Below are positions 43,022 through 51,355 of a DNA stretch of 64,000 bases, in pieces; position 1 is the stretch's first letter, and every line of letters starts with the position of its first letter. The position numbers and the translations under genes were made by a program. Source of the DNA: Streptomyces sp. NK08204 (GTDB taxonomy: Bacteria; Actinomycetota; Actinomycetes; Streptomycetales; Streptomycetaceae); NCBI RefSeq assembly GCF_020400585.1, contig NZ_JAINVF010000009.1, forward strand, positions 205,770 through 269,769. The letters are read 5' to 3'. The notes below the pieces were generated by a model. That model did not search any database, was not told the DNA's origin, and saw only the letters and a list, made by a program, of their open reading frames with translations.

Positions 43022-43510
43022 GTGGAGGAGAGACGAATTGGCTTTGGCCCGCGCGAGCAGCGCAATATTCGGATGCGCGCATTTGGCCTTGTGGTGCTGG
43101 TCGGCCTCGTAGCGGTGCTGGTGGTGACCAAGTCGCACGGGACCAACTGGACCGCCCTCGCCGTGCTCGTGGTCGCCCTTATTACCGGCGTCCTCACAAT
43201 GCTGCGGTACGGCTCCGGCGCGACGTTGCTGACCCCTTCAAGTGTGGTGCTGACCACCGTGTTCGGTCGGAAGTCCGTGCCATGGGATCAGGTCACCCGC
43301 ATTGAGGTCCTCGGTCGCACCGGCCGCTTTGGGCAGTACTGGCGGATAGCCCGAATCCACCGTACCGATGCGCGTCCACTGCCGCTTCCTGGCCTCGTCG
43401 AGGCCGGGTCGGGCCTGTCGGAGGCCGAGTTTCAGGAGCAAGTACGCACCCTGCTGAACTACTGGCAGCAGGCGACCGGACGCACCGAGAAGATACTCAT
43501 CACTCCCTGA
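43022..43510 (+). CDS. Membrane protein with PH-like domain
   Basis: A 162-residue protein. Two hydrophobic segments (residues 19-35 and 43-58) are followed by a PH-like domain (TLLTPSSVVLTTVFGRKSVPWDQVTRIEV), as in bPH2-type membrane proteins often found in Streptomyces accessory DNA. The start is a GTG at 43022; an ATG at 43073 is an alternative without the first polar residues. It lies inside the island, between the integrase fragment and the transposon. Function unknown. Confidence 0.65.
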   Translation: MEERRIGFGPREQRNIRMRAFGLVVLVGLVAVLVVTKSHGTNWTALAVLVVALITGVLTMLRYGSGATLLTPSSVVLTTVFGRKSVPWDQVTRIEVLGRTGRFGQYWRIARIHRTDARPLPLPGLVEAGSGLSEAEFQEQVRTLLNYWQQATGRTEKILITP

Positions 43511-43553
43511 GCCCATCGGAGATCGGCTGTCGGCACGGCACCTGACATCAGCG

Positions 43554-43937
43554 TTGGCAGTCAACAGCGGACCGGAACGTCTGAGGGCGAACCGGAATCC
43601 GCCCCCGACCGCGAGTTTCAGCACGCAGCAGGGTCAGACGGCGTCGCCGTCAACGGCAGCGGGTTGGCTTGCCGCCATGACCGATGACGCCGTTCTTCGC
43701 CTGGACCGCGACAGCGCTGAAGATCCGTACGAGGTGTTGTGGCCAGTCGGCGAGCACCTTGCTGCCGATGCGTCCAACCCGGTCTTGCCTGACGAAGCCC
43801 ACACACGCCTAGGCCGGATGATCAAGCCTTGGGCCACTAGCTGGGCAAGTCCGCGCCTCTGCAGGACCGTGGGGCTGGGCCGTCCTGGGGCCGTCCGAGG
43901 TCAGCCGACACCAACCGACAAGGCCCCGGAGTCCTAG
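43554..43937 (+). CDS. Uncertain ORF ending in the transposon inverted repeat
   Basis: An open frame of 127 codons. The middle (MTDDAVLRLDRDSAEDPYEV) looks protein-like, but the ends do not. Its stop codon lies inside the left inverted repeat of the Tn3 element, so if real it was truncated or extended by the insertion. No ribosome-binding site is clear at the first start; the internal ATG at 43677 is an alternative. No known domain. Confidence 0.3.
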   Translation: MAVNSGPERLRANRNPPPTASFSTQQGQTASPSTAAGWLAAMTDDAVLRLDRDSAEDPYEVLWPVGEHLAADASNPVLPDEAHTRLGRMIKPWATSWASPRLCRTVGLGRPGAVRGQPTPTDKAPES

Positions 43938-43979
43938 CCCAGACACCGGGGAGCAAGTAACCCGCCGGTAGGTTTCAGC
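43929..43979. repeat. Left terminal inverted repeat of the Tn3 element
   Basis: Fifty-one nt matching the reverse complement of 49216-49266 with two mismatches. It contains GGGGAGCAAGTAACCCGCCG. This is longer than the usual 38 bp of Tn3 ends; the outer 10 bp may be part of an extended palindrome. Confidence 0.92.
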
Positions 43980-44065
43980 GGTTCAGATCCACCGTTTCCC
44001 CACGCCAGGCACCTCGTTGAGCCGATCGGGTGAACGCCCGGAGAGTCGACGGCAAAGGGGCGGGC

Positions 44066-47047
44066 GTGCGACAGGAGTGGTCGCCGGAAGACGTGGTGGC
44101 GTGCTGGACGCTGGTAGATGGTGACTGGGACTTGGTGGCGAATAAGTCTGGCCCGACCCGGCTCGGCTTCTGCCTGATGCTCAAGTTCTTCGAGATCGAG
44201 GCCCGGTTCCCGGATGTCGTCGAGGAGTTCCCGCAGCCCGCAGTGGAGTACGTTGCCGAGCTGGTGAAGGTGCCGGTGGCCGAGCTTGCGAAGTACGACC
44301 TGGCGGGCGCGAAGCGGCACCGTAAGCAAATCCGCGAGGCGCTGGGCTTCCGCCCGGCGACCCTCGCGGACGAGGAACAGCTGACGGCGTGGCTGGCCAG
44401 CGAGGTGTGCCCGGTCGAGCTGGTGGAGGACCGGCAGCGCGAGGCCCTGCTGGTCGAGTGTCGGGAGAGGAAGATCGAGCCTCCCGGCCGGACCAGGGTC
44501 GAGAAGGTTCTGGTTGCCGCGCGGGGCCGGTGGGAGAAGGCGTTCTGCACCCGGACCATCGAGCGCCTGGGCGACGCGGGCACGGCACGGCTGCTGGCGC
44601 TGGTCGGGGAGGACAACGAGGACGGCACCGCGTTGCTGGCCGCGCTCAAGCGCGACCCGGGCGCGGTCGGCTTGGACTCCCTGCTGACGGAGATCACCAA
44701 GCTGAACGACGTGCGCAGACTCGGTCTGCCCGACGGGCTGTTCGCAGACTGCTCGGAGAAGCTGCTGGCCGCCTGGCGTGCGCGGGCGATCAAGATGTAC
44801 CCCTCGGACTTCCGCGACACCGCCGAGGACGTACGGATCACGCTGCTCGCGGCGCTGTGCTCCTCTCGGCAGGCGGAGATTACCGATGCCCTGGTGGATC
44901 TGCTGGTTGCCCTGGTGCAGAAGATCAACGCCCGTGCCGAGCGCCGGGTAGAGAGGCAGCTGACGGCGGAGCTGAAGAAGGTCCGCGGCAAGGAGGGCAT
45001 CCTCTTCAAGCTCGCCGACGCCGCGATCGGCAAGCCGGACGAGATCGTGCGCACGGCGCTGTACCCGGTGGTCGGGGAGAAGACGCTGCGTGACCTGGTG
45101 GCCGAGGCGAAGGCGAACGAGAAGGTCTTCAAGGCCAAGGTCCGCACCACGCTGCGCTCGTCGTACAGCCACTACTACCGGCAGATGCTGCCGCCGCTGC
45201 TGAACACGCTGGGCTTCAGGTGCAACAACACCGCCTACCGGCCGGTGATGGACGCGCTGAAGCTGCTGGCCAAGTACGCCGACATCGACGGCAAGACCCG
45301 CTTCTACGACGGTGCCGACGAGGTGCCGATGGACGGCGTCGTACGCAAGGACTGGCGCGAGGCGGTCATCGATGACAAGGGCAAGGTCGAGCGCATCCCC
45401 TACGAGCTGTGCGTCCTGGTCGGGCTGCGGGACGCGATCCGCCGCCGCGAGATCTACATCGAGGGCGGGTTGCGCTGGCGCAACCCGGAGAACGACCTGC
45501 CCGGCGACTTCGAGGCCACCCGCACGGTGCACTACGCCGCTATCCGCCAGCCGATGGACCCGCAGGCGTTCATCACGGACCTGAAGCGGCGCATGACCGA
45601 CGGCCTGGACCGGCTCTCGGCAGCTCTGGCGGACGGCTCAGCGGGCGGGGTGAAGGTCACCGCCCGGCACGGTGAGCCGTGGATCACCATGCCCAAGCTG
45701 GAGAAGCTGGACGAGCCCACCGGCCTCCAGGCACTCAAGGACGAGGTCGTACGCCGGTGGGGCGTCCTCGATCTCCTGGACGTGCTGAAGAACGCCGACT
45801 TCGCCACCGGCTTCACTGATGAGTTCTCCTCGGTCGCCGCGTACGAGCGCATTGACCGGGCCGTCCTCCAGCGCCGCCTGTTGCTCGCGCTGTTCGCCCT
45901 GGGCACGAACATGGGCATCCGAGCGATCGTGGCGACCGGCGAGCACGGCGAAACCGAGGCCGCCCTGCGGCACGTGCGCCGGCACTTCATCACCGTCGAC
46001 AACCTGCGGGCCGCCGTGACGAAGCTGGTGAACGCCACCTTCGCGGCCCGTGACACCGCGTGGTGGGGGCAGGGGACGGCGTGCGCGTCGGATTCGAAGA
46101 AGTTCGGGTCCTGGTCCTCGAACTTCATGACCGAGTACCACGCCCGCTACGGCGGCAACGGCGTGATGATCTACTGGCACGTGGAGCGGAAGAACGTCTG
46201 TATCTACTCCCAGCTGAAGTCCTGTTCGTCGTCTGAGGTCGCGGCGATGATCGAGGGACTTTTGCGGCACTGCACGGACGCCGAGATCGAGTCCAACTAC
46301 GTGGACACGCACGGCGCGAGCGTGGTCGGGTTCGCGTTCACCGAGCTGCTGAACTTCCGTCTGCTGCCCCGGCTGAAGAACATCGGCAGCATCCGCCTGT
46401 ACCGGCCCGACGACGACCCGCCGGGGTGGCCGGCGCTCGGCGGCTCACTGACCAGGTCGATCCGCTGGGACCTGATCGCCCAGCAGTACGACCAGATGGT
46501 CAAGTACGCCACCGCCCTGCGCCTGGGCACTGCGGAGGCCGAGCAGGTCCTGCGGCGCTTCACCCGTGGCGGTCCCAAGCACCCCACCTACCAAGCCCTC
46601 GAAGAACTCGGCCGCGCGGTGCGCACGATCTTCGCGTGCGACTACCTCGCCAGTCCTGGCCTGCGCCGCGAGATCCACAGCGGGCTCCAAGTCGTGGAGA
46701 ACTGGAACAGCGCGAACACCGTGCTGCACTACGGCAAGGACGGCGCCTTGACCGGCCCTGACAAGGAGCACGCGGAGACGTCGATGCTCGCGCTGCACCT
46801 GCTGCAGTCCGCACTCGTGCACGTCAACACCCTGCTGCTCCAGCAGGTGCTGGCCGAACCGGCATGGGTAAAGAAGCTCACCGACGAGGACCGGCGCGGG
46901 CTGACCGCTTTGTTCTGGTCCAACGTCAACCCGTACGGCACCTTCCGCCTGGACATGGACAAGCGGCTCGACCTGGCACCGGTCGCCGCCATGCCCCGCC
47001 CCCGCACCGCGACGGACGACGCTGATTTCGAACTGAAGATCGTCTAA
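44066..47047 (+). CDS. tnpA: Tn3-family transposase TnpA
   Basis: A 993-residue DDE transposase, the family's usual length. The N-terminal DNA-binding part starts with WSPEDVVACWTLVDGDW. The catalytic region includes ARDTAWWGQGTACASDSKKF (first Asp), GVMIYWHVERK, ESNYVDTHGASVVGFAF (second Asp) and the LQVVENWNSAN segment with the catalytic Glu. No frameshift or stop is seen, so it appears active. The GTG at 44066 follows AAGGGG; a GTG at 44030 would add 12 residues. Confidence 0.95.
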   Translation: MRQEWSPEDVVACWTLVDGDWDLVANKSGPTRLGFCLMLKFFEIEARFPDVVEEFPQPAVEYVAELVKVPVAELAKYDLAGAKRHRKQIREALGFRPATLADEEQLTAWLASEVCPVELVEDRQREALLVECRERKIEPPGRTRVEKVLVAARGRWEKAFCTRTIERLGDAGTARLLALVGEDNEDGTALLAALKRDPGAVGLDSLLTEITKLNDVRRLGLPDGLFADCSEKLLAAWRARAIKMYPSDFRDTAEDVRITLLAALCSSRQAEITDALVDLLVALVQKINARAERRVERQLTAELKKVRGKEGILFKLADAAIGKPDEIVRTALYPVVGEKTLRDLVAEAKANEKVFKAKVRTTLRSSYSHYYRQMLPPLLNTLGFRCNNTAYRPVMDALKLLAKYADIDGKTRFYDGADEVPMDGVVRKDWREAVIDDKGKVERIPYELCVLVGLRDAIRRREIYIEGGLRWRNPENDLPGDFEATRTVHYAAIRQPMDPQAFITDLKRRMTDGLDRLSAALADGSAGGVKVTARHGEPWITMPKLEKLDEPTGLQALKDEVVRRWGVLDLLDVLKNADFATGFTDEFSSVAAYERIDRAVLQRRLLLALFALGTNMGIRAIVATGEHGETEAALRHVRRHFITVDNLRAAVTKLVNATFAARDTAWWGQGTACASDSKKFGSWSSNFMTEYHARYGGNGVMIYWHVERKNVCIYSQLKSCSSSEVAAMIEGLLRHCTDAEIESNYVDTHGASVVGFAFTELLNFRLLPRLKNIGSIRLYRPDDDPPGWPALGGSLTRSIRWDLIAQQYDQMVKYATALRLGTAEAEQVLRRFTRGGPKHPTYQALEELGRAVRTIFACDYLASPGLRREIHSGLQVVENWNSANTVLHYGKDGALTGPDKEHAETSMLALHLLQSALVHVNTLLLQQVLAEPAWVKKLTDEDRRGLTALFWSNVNPYGTFRLDMDKRLDLAPVAAMPRPRTATDDADFELKIV

Positions 47048-47087
47048 CGGTAGGCTCATTCCGCAACACGACGCGAAGGGGAGATCG

Positions 47088-48461
47088 GTGGCGCGGGTTG
47101 CGGTGATCGGTGGGGGAATCAGCGGGCTGGGGACGGCGCTCATGCTTGGCCGCCGGGGCCATACGGTCACGCTGTTCGAGCAGGCTGCACGGCAGGCCGG
47201 AGACGACCTCGACCGGGACTTCTTCCACTGGGACAGGCCCCGAGTCCCGCAGGCCAACCATCCCCACTCGTTTCTCGCGCCCGTCCGCACCATGTTGCGC
47301 ACCGAGACCCCTGATGTCTACAGGGACCTGCTGGCACGCGGAGCCCGGGAATACCACGACTTCGACTGGTTCGACGAGCATCCGCCGCACCGGGCTGGCG
47401 ATGAGGACTTGGTAACCCTGCGCACCCGCCGCATCGTGTTGGAGGCCGCCCTGACCGCGGCCGTGCGGCGGGAACCCACCGTCGAAGTGCGGCAAGGCTG
47501 CCGGGTGCGCGCCCTCACCTTCGAGGAGGGCCGCCCTCCCCGGGTCACCGGCGTACAGGTGGGCGCGGAAATGCACCAGGCGGACCTCGTCGTCGACGCG
47601 GCCGGCCGTCGCTCGTCGGTCCCCTCCTGGCTGACCGCGGCCGGCTGCCGCCCGCCCGTGATCGACAGCCACCGCACCGGGATCGCTTATCTGTGCCGCT
47701 GGTACCGCCTGCGCGCCGACGGCCCGCATGACCCCGGACGGGTAAAGACCGGCTCGGCCGCACCGTTCGCCCTCGCCGGCGTCTTCCCTTCCGACAACGA
47801 CATCTTCGCGGCGCACCTGGTGCTCTCCACGAGTGATCCGACCCGAGGCGCCCTCACCGACCCTGCCGTGTTCGAGGCCGTCGCCCGCCTCTTCCCCGCC
47901 ACCGCCGCCTGGCTCGACCTGGCCCCCGAACCACAGACAGCCGTCCTGGCGATGGCCGGCCTGGACAACCGCTGGACCGCCCTCGCCGACGATGACGGAC
48001 CTATCGTCACTGGCCTGGTCAACGCCGGAGACAGCCTCATCCACACCAACCCCACCTCGGGCCATGGCGTGGCCCTCGGCCTGCGCGCCGCCCAGCACCT
48101 CGCCGCCCATGTCGACCAGATCGCCGCGGACCCCATCGGCTACCACGCCTGGACGGCACAGGCCCTCCGCCCGTTGTTCGACGCGCAGGTGACGGCCGAC
48201 CGCGCCAACGAGCAACGCCTCGGAGAGAGCTCACCGCCCTCGGATCGACGGGCTGCTGCGCTGGCCGCCTGCGCCTTTGACGATCCCGTCGTCATGCGAG
48301 CCCGCGCCCAGGTACGCCATCTCCTGCAACCGGCCGACGATGCCTACGCCACCGACGAAGTGAACCGAGCCGTTATCGACTGGCTGGCCGACCACCCAGA
48401 CTTCTCGCCCACGCACGACGGCCCGACTCGCGATCAGTGGGACGCACTCATTCCAGGCTGA
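47088..48461 (+). CDS. FAD-dependent oxidoreductase (transposon passenger)
   Basis: A 457-residue flavoprotein of the group A monooxygenase / geranylgeranyl-reductase fold. The dinucleotide motif VIGGGISGLGTALMLGRRGH opens the protein, and the second FAD motif reads GLVNAGDSLIHTNPTSGHGV near residue 310. The halogenase WxWxIP motif is absent. The substrate is unknown. The GTG at 47088 has AAGGGGAGA upstream. It lies between tnpA and tnpR, where Tn3 elements place cargo, so it moves with the element. Confidence 0.82.
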   Translation: MARVAVIGGGISGLGTALMLGRRGHTVTLFEQAARQAGDDLDRDFFHWDRPRVPQANHPHSFLAPVRTMLRTETPDVYRDLLARGAREYHDFDWFDEHPPHRAGDEDLVTLRTRRIVLEAALTAAVRREPTVEVRQGCRVRALTFEEGRPPRVTGVQVGAEMHQADLVVDAAGRRSSVPSWLTAAGCRPPVIDSHRTGIAYLCRWYRLRADGPHDPGRVKTGSAAPFALAGVFPSDNDIFAAHLVLSTSDPTRGALTDPAVFEAVARLFPATAAWLDLAPEPQTAVLAMAGLDNRWTALADDDGPIVTGLVNAGDSLIHTNPTSGHGVALGLRAAQHLAAHVDQIAADPIGYHAWTAQALRPLFDAQVTADRANEQRLGESSPPSDRRAAALAACAFDDPVVMRARAQVRHLLQPADDAYATDEVNRAVIDWLADHPDFSPTHDGPTRDQWDALIPG

Positions 48462-48491
48462 GCGCTTGCCTGGTACCTCACCTTCGACGCT

Positions 48492-48616
48492 GAGTGTCGG
48501 CAAATGACCGTCTGTCGACACTCGCCCCGGCGATCAAGAGCCCGCAGGCGGGCAGTGTCGACAACTCGTGCCGAGAATCAACGTCGGTGAACGGTCCGCC
48601 CGATAGATTCCGACAC
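48492..48616. promoter_or_regulatory. Putative res site
   Basis: The gap before the resolvase gene contains inverted GAGTGTCG (48492-48499) and CGACACTC (48516-48523) forming a 32-bp site, then a TGTCGACA at about 48555 and a CGACACA at 48611. The repeated TGTCG/CGACA half-sites fit resolvase subsites I-III. Confidence 0.6.
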
Positions 48617-49219
48617 ATGTTCATCGGCTACGCGCGGGTCTCGACCGCCGATCAAAACCCCGATCATCAGATCGACGCCCTGCTACGGGCCGGCGTCGAC
48701 CGCGACAACATCCACGTCGACACCGCGAGCGGCGCGAAGGCGTCCCGGCCGAAGCTCGATCTCGTCCTCCAGCTGCTGCGCGAGGGCGACACGCTGAAGG
48801 TCACCCGGCTCGACCGGCTCTCCCGGTCCGTGCTGCACCTGGTGACCCTCGGCGCCGACCTGCGCGAGCGCGGCATCGGGCTGCACGTCATCGAGCAAGG
48901 CATCAACACCGCCACGATGGAGGGCCGGGCGATGTTCGGGATGCTGTCCGTGCTCGCCGAGCTCCAGCGCGAGCTGATCGTGGCGAACACCAACGACGGG
49001 CTCGCCGCTGCTCGTGCTCGCGGCCGGGTCGGCGGGCGTCGGCCGAAGCTCACCGCGGACCAGGCCGCGCTCGCCCAACAGCTCTACGACGAGCGGGAGA
49101 AGACCGTCCAGCAGATCGCCGACATGTTCGCCGTGCCCCGGTCGACGGTGTATGGCCACCTCGACAAGACGAAGACCGTGCCCCGCCAGCCCAAGAAGAC
49201 CACGGCCGCGAAGCCCTGA
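48617..49219 (+). CDS. tnpR: Serine resolvase TnpR
   Basis: A 200-residue resolvase of the small serine recombinase family. The active-site serine is residue 9 (YARVSTADQ), followed by RLDRLSR, the helix E region FGMLSVLAELQRELI and a C-terminal helix-turn-helix (VQQIADMFAVPRSTVYGHL). It resolves Tn3 cointegrates at res. The stop codon TGA at 49217-49219 is in the right inverted repeat. Confidence 0.95.
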   Translation: MFIGYARVSTADQNPDHQIDALLRAGVDRDNIHVDTASGAKASRPKLDLVLQLLREGDTLKVTRLDRLSRSVLHLVTLGADLRERGIGLHVIEQGINTATMEGRAMFGMLSVLAELQRELIVANTNDGLAAARARGRVGGRRPKLTADQAALAQQLYDEREKTVQQIADMFAVPRSTVYGHLDKTKTVPRQPKKTTAAKP

Positions 49220-49266
49220 AAGCTACCGGCGGGTTACTTGCTCCCCGGTGTCTGAGCTAGGACTCC
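49216..49266. repeat. Right terminal inverted repeat of the Tn3 element
   Basis: Reverse complement of 43929-43979 with two mismatches. It begins inside the resolvase stop region and ends 17 nt before the right flanking repeat of the island. Confidence 0.92.
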
Positions 49267-49283
49267 TGGGCCGACAACGACAG

Positions 49284-49365
49284 AAGCCCACGGCGTCTGA
49301 GCTGGTCAGAGCCGTGGGCTTCCTCAGCCTCGCTGGTGAGCGAGACCGGTGATCAGTAGACCGGC
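49284..49365. repeat. Right flanking repeat of the island (attR-like), overlapping the moeZ 3' end
   Basis: An 82-nt sequence including the moeZ terminator and its last few codons; it matches 42486-42566 at about 80% identity by eye. Confidence 0.6.
49285..49320 (-). terminator. Terminator of moeZ
   Basis: Outer stem AGCCCACGGC/GCCGTGGGCT and inner stem TCTGA/TCAGA, starting 33 nt after the moeZ stop on the minus strand, with TTCTGT after it. It belongs to the right flanking repeat of the island. Confidence 0.8.
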
Positions 49366-50531
49366 TTGTGCGGTTCGATCTGGTTGATCCAGCCGATGAC
49401 GCCGCCGCCCACGTGGACGGCGTCGGCGAAGCCCGCGGACTTCAGGACCGCGAGGACTTCCGCACTGCGGACACCCGTCTTGCAGTGCAAGACGATCTTC
49501 TTGTCCTGCGGGAGGGACTCCAGGGCCGCGCCCATGAGGAACTCGTTCTTGGGGATCAGCCTGGCGCCGGGGATGGAGACGATCTCGTACTCGTTCGGCT
49601 CTCGGACGTCGATGATCTCGATGTTCTCGCCGCCGTCGATCCACTCCTTCAGCTGCTTGGGAGTGATCGTCGAACCGGCGGCGGCCTGCTGGGCCTCCTC
49701 GGACACGACGCCGCAGAAGGCCTCGTAGTCGATGAGTTCGGTGACGGTCGGGTTCTCGCCGCAGACCGCGCAGTTCGGGTCCTTGCGGACCTTGACCTGA
49801 CGGTACTGCATCTCGAGGGCGTCGTAGATCATCAGGCGGCCGACGAGCGGCTCGCCGATGCCCGCGAGGAGCTTGATGGCCTCGTTGACCTGGATGGAGC
49901 CGATGGACGCGCACAGCACGCCCAGGACGCCGCCCTCGGCGCAGGACGGGACCATGCCGGGCGGCGGGGGCTCCGGGTAGAGGCAGCGGTAGCAGGGACC
50001 GTGCTCGGACCAGAAGACGGAGGCCTGACCGTCGAAGCGGTAGATCGAGCCCCACACGTACGGCTTGTTCAGCAGCACGCAGGCGTCGTTGACCAGGTAG
50101 CGGGTCGCGAAGTTGTCGGTGCCGTCGACGATCAGGTCGTACTGGCTGAAGATGTCCATCACGTTGTCGGCTTCCAGCCGCTCCTCGTGAAGGATCACGT
50201 TCACGTACGGGTTGATGCCCTTGACGCTGTCACGCGCGGACTCGGCCTTGGAGCGGCCGATGTCGGACTGGCTGTGGATGATCTGGCGCTGCAGGTTCGA
50301 CTCGTCGACCTCGTCGAACTCAACGACACCGAGGGTGCCGACGCCCGCGGCGGCGAGGTACATCAGCGCCGGCGAGCCCAGGCCGCCGGCGCCCACACAG
50401 AGCACCTTGGCGTTCTTCAGCCGCTTCTGCCCGTCCATCCCCACATCGGGGATGATCAGGTGGCGGGAGTACCTGCGAACCTCATCTACGGTGAGCTCGG
50501 CAGCCGGCTCAACCAGGGGTGGCAGCGACAC
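49353..50531 (-). CDS. moeZ: Adenylyltransferase/sulfurtransferase MoeZ (MoeB plus rhodanese)
   Basis: A 392-residue protein. The N-terminal ThiF/MoeB domain has GAGGLGSP (near residue 50), the zinc pairs CYRC and CAVC, and the adenylation-site RxxR-type segment ESNLQRQ. The C-terminal rhodanese has the active cysteine in HCKTGVRS. MoeZ activates sulfur-carrier proteins such as MoaD and CysO by adenylation then sulfur transfer, so it links to the MoaE at 9407. The GTG at 50531 has a CGGAG site. Its 3' end is the edge of the accessory island. Confidence 0.95.
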   Translation of the reverse strand: MSLPPLVEPAAELTVDEVRRYSRHLIIPDVGMDGQKRLKNAKVLCVGAGGLGSPALMYLAAAGVGTLGVVEFDEVDESNLQRQIIHSQSDIGRSKAESARDSVKGINPYVNVILHEERLEADNVMDIFSQYDLIVDGTDNFATRYLVNDACVLLNKPYVWGSIYRFDGQASVFWSEHGPCYRCLYPEPPPPGMVPSCAEGGVLGVLCASIGSIQVNEAIKLLAGIGEPLVGRLMIYDALEMQYRQVKVRKDPNCAVCGENPTVTELIDYEAFCGVVSEEAQQAAAGSTITPKQLKEWIDGGENIEIIDVREPNEYEIVSIPGARLIPKNEFLMGAALESLPQDKKIVLHCKTGVRSAEVLAVLKSAGFADAVHVGGGVIGWINQIEPHKPVY

Positions 50532-50602
50532 GGGGACTCCGTTGGTCGGTCAGTCATGACGGTCATGACGGTTGTTCTCCCGTAACACTGCCATGACGAT
50601 TT

Positions 50603-51355
50603 TCATTCCGAGACACGTGTCCCGACACGCGAGACGATTTCGTCCCAGTAACCGGGCATGGTCTCCCAGGGGTCGGCCCGGCCACCATGATCCGTACGGT
50701 CGGTGAAGTAGATCGTCGCCGCGCCCTGCCAGCGCGCCATGCGCAGCGCCTCCTCCAGGTGACCGCGGGGCACGCCGTGCACGAAGTGGCAGAAGCGGTC
50801 GGGCGGATAGTCGGCGGTCCACTCGGCGACCTGCGAGAAACGGTAGTCGGACCAGGGTCCGTGAAAGGTCACGAGCTGGTCGGCGCACTCCGCGTACCCG
50901 GGGTGGTGCGGCTGGCGGCCGTGGCCGAGCACGATGTGAGCGGTGTCACTGATCGCCCGCAGGGTGCTGACCGTACGGCGGACCTCGGCGAGCGCGGTGC
51001 GTTCGGTGGGACAGCGGTGCAGCAGGAAGCCTTCGACCCGGTACCAGTCCAGATAGCGGCGTGCGTCGGAGAGCAGGTCGCCGAGGGCTCGGGCGCCGTG
51101 CGCCGCGTCCAGGCGGCCGAGGACGCGGACACCGGCGGCGCGCAGCCGCCCGGCCGCCTGGAGGCAGTACGGGTCGGGCCGGCTGCCCGGCCCGGCGGCG
51201 ACGTCGAGGACCACCCAGTCCAAGGGGGTGCCGGGCCGGGCGAGTTCGGCCCACTGGGCGGGGGCCAGCAGGGGGTGGGCGAAGCCGGGGATGCCGAGGG
51301 CGGTGCGGACCCCGGTGCCGGTGGCGCCCGCCGCGGTGCTGGTCAGATGCGGCAT
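50603..51355 (-). CDS. Spherulin-4-type (TIM-barrel) protein
   Basis: A 250-residue protein of the spherulation-specific family 4 type. It has LGIPGFAHPLLAP, VVLDVAAGPGSRPDP, GVRVLGRLDAAHGARAL, YLDWYRVEGFLLHR and the GAATIYFTDR end, which trace a TIM barrel related to GH114/GH166-type glycosidases. A role in polysaccharide cleavage is an inference. The ATG at 51355 has GGAGG upstream, and the start overlaps the end of the epimerase gene by 13 nt, so the two are coupled. Confidence 0.78.
   Translation of the reverse strand: MPHLTSTAAGATGTGVRTALGIPGFAHPLLAPAQWAELARPGTPLDWVVLDVAAGPGSRPDPYCLQAAGRLRAAGVRVLGRLDAAHGARALGDLLSDARRYLDWYRVEGFLLHRCPTERTALAEVRRTVSTLRAISDTAHIVLGHGRQPHHPGYAECADQLVTFHGPWSDYRFSQVAEWTADYPPDRFCHFVHGVPRGHLEEALRMARWQGAATIYFTDRTDHGGRADPWETMPGYWDEIVSRVGTRVSE

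Larger units (their letters stand above)
43929..49266. mobile_element. Tn3-family transposon with FAD-oxidoreductase passenger
   Basis: A 5.3-kb unit bounded by 51-nt inverted repeats with two mismatches. It holds, all on the plus strand, a Tn3-type transposase, one passenger gene, a res-like region and a serine resolvase. The resolvase stop codon lies within the right inverted repeat. No 5-bp target duplication is visible outside the repeats, which suggests rearrangement or adjacent deletion after insertion. Confidence 0.88.
42486..49365. mobile_element. Accessory island at the 3' end of moeZ, flanked by imperfect direct repeats
   Basis: The island is bounded by 42486-42566 and 49284-49365, which align over about 80 nt at roughly 80% identity by eye. 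The right copy contains the last codons, stop and terminator of moeZ. The left copy also ends in a codon series matching the moeZ tail (Pro-Val-Cys-stop against Pro-Val-Tyr-stop). A truncated tyrosine integrase lies 44 nt inside the left repeat. Together these look like attL and attR of a decayed integrative element, now carrying a Tn3-family transposon. Confidence 0.6.

Noticed and set aside
47088..48461. Flavin-dependent halogenase identity for the transposon passenger
   Set aside because: The FAD motif fits but the halogenase WxWxIP motif is not present, and no biosynthetic genes adjoin.
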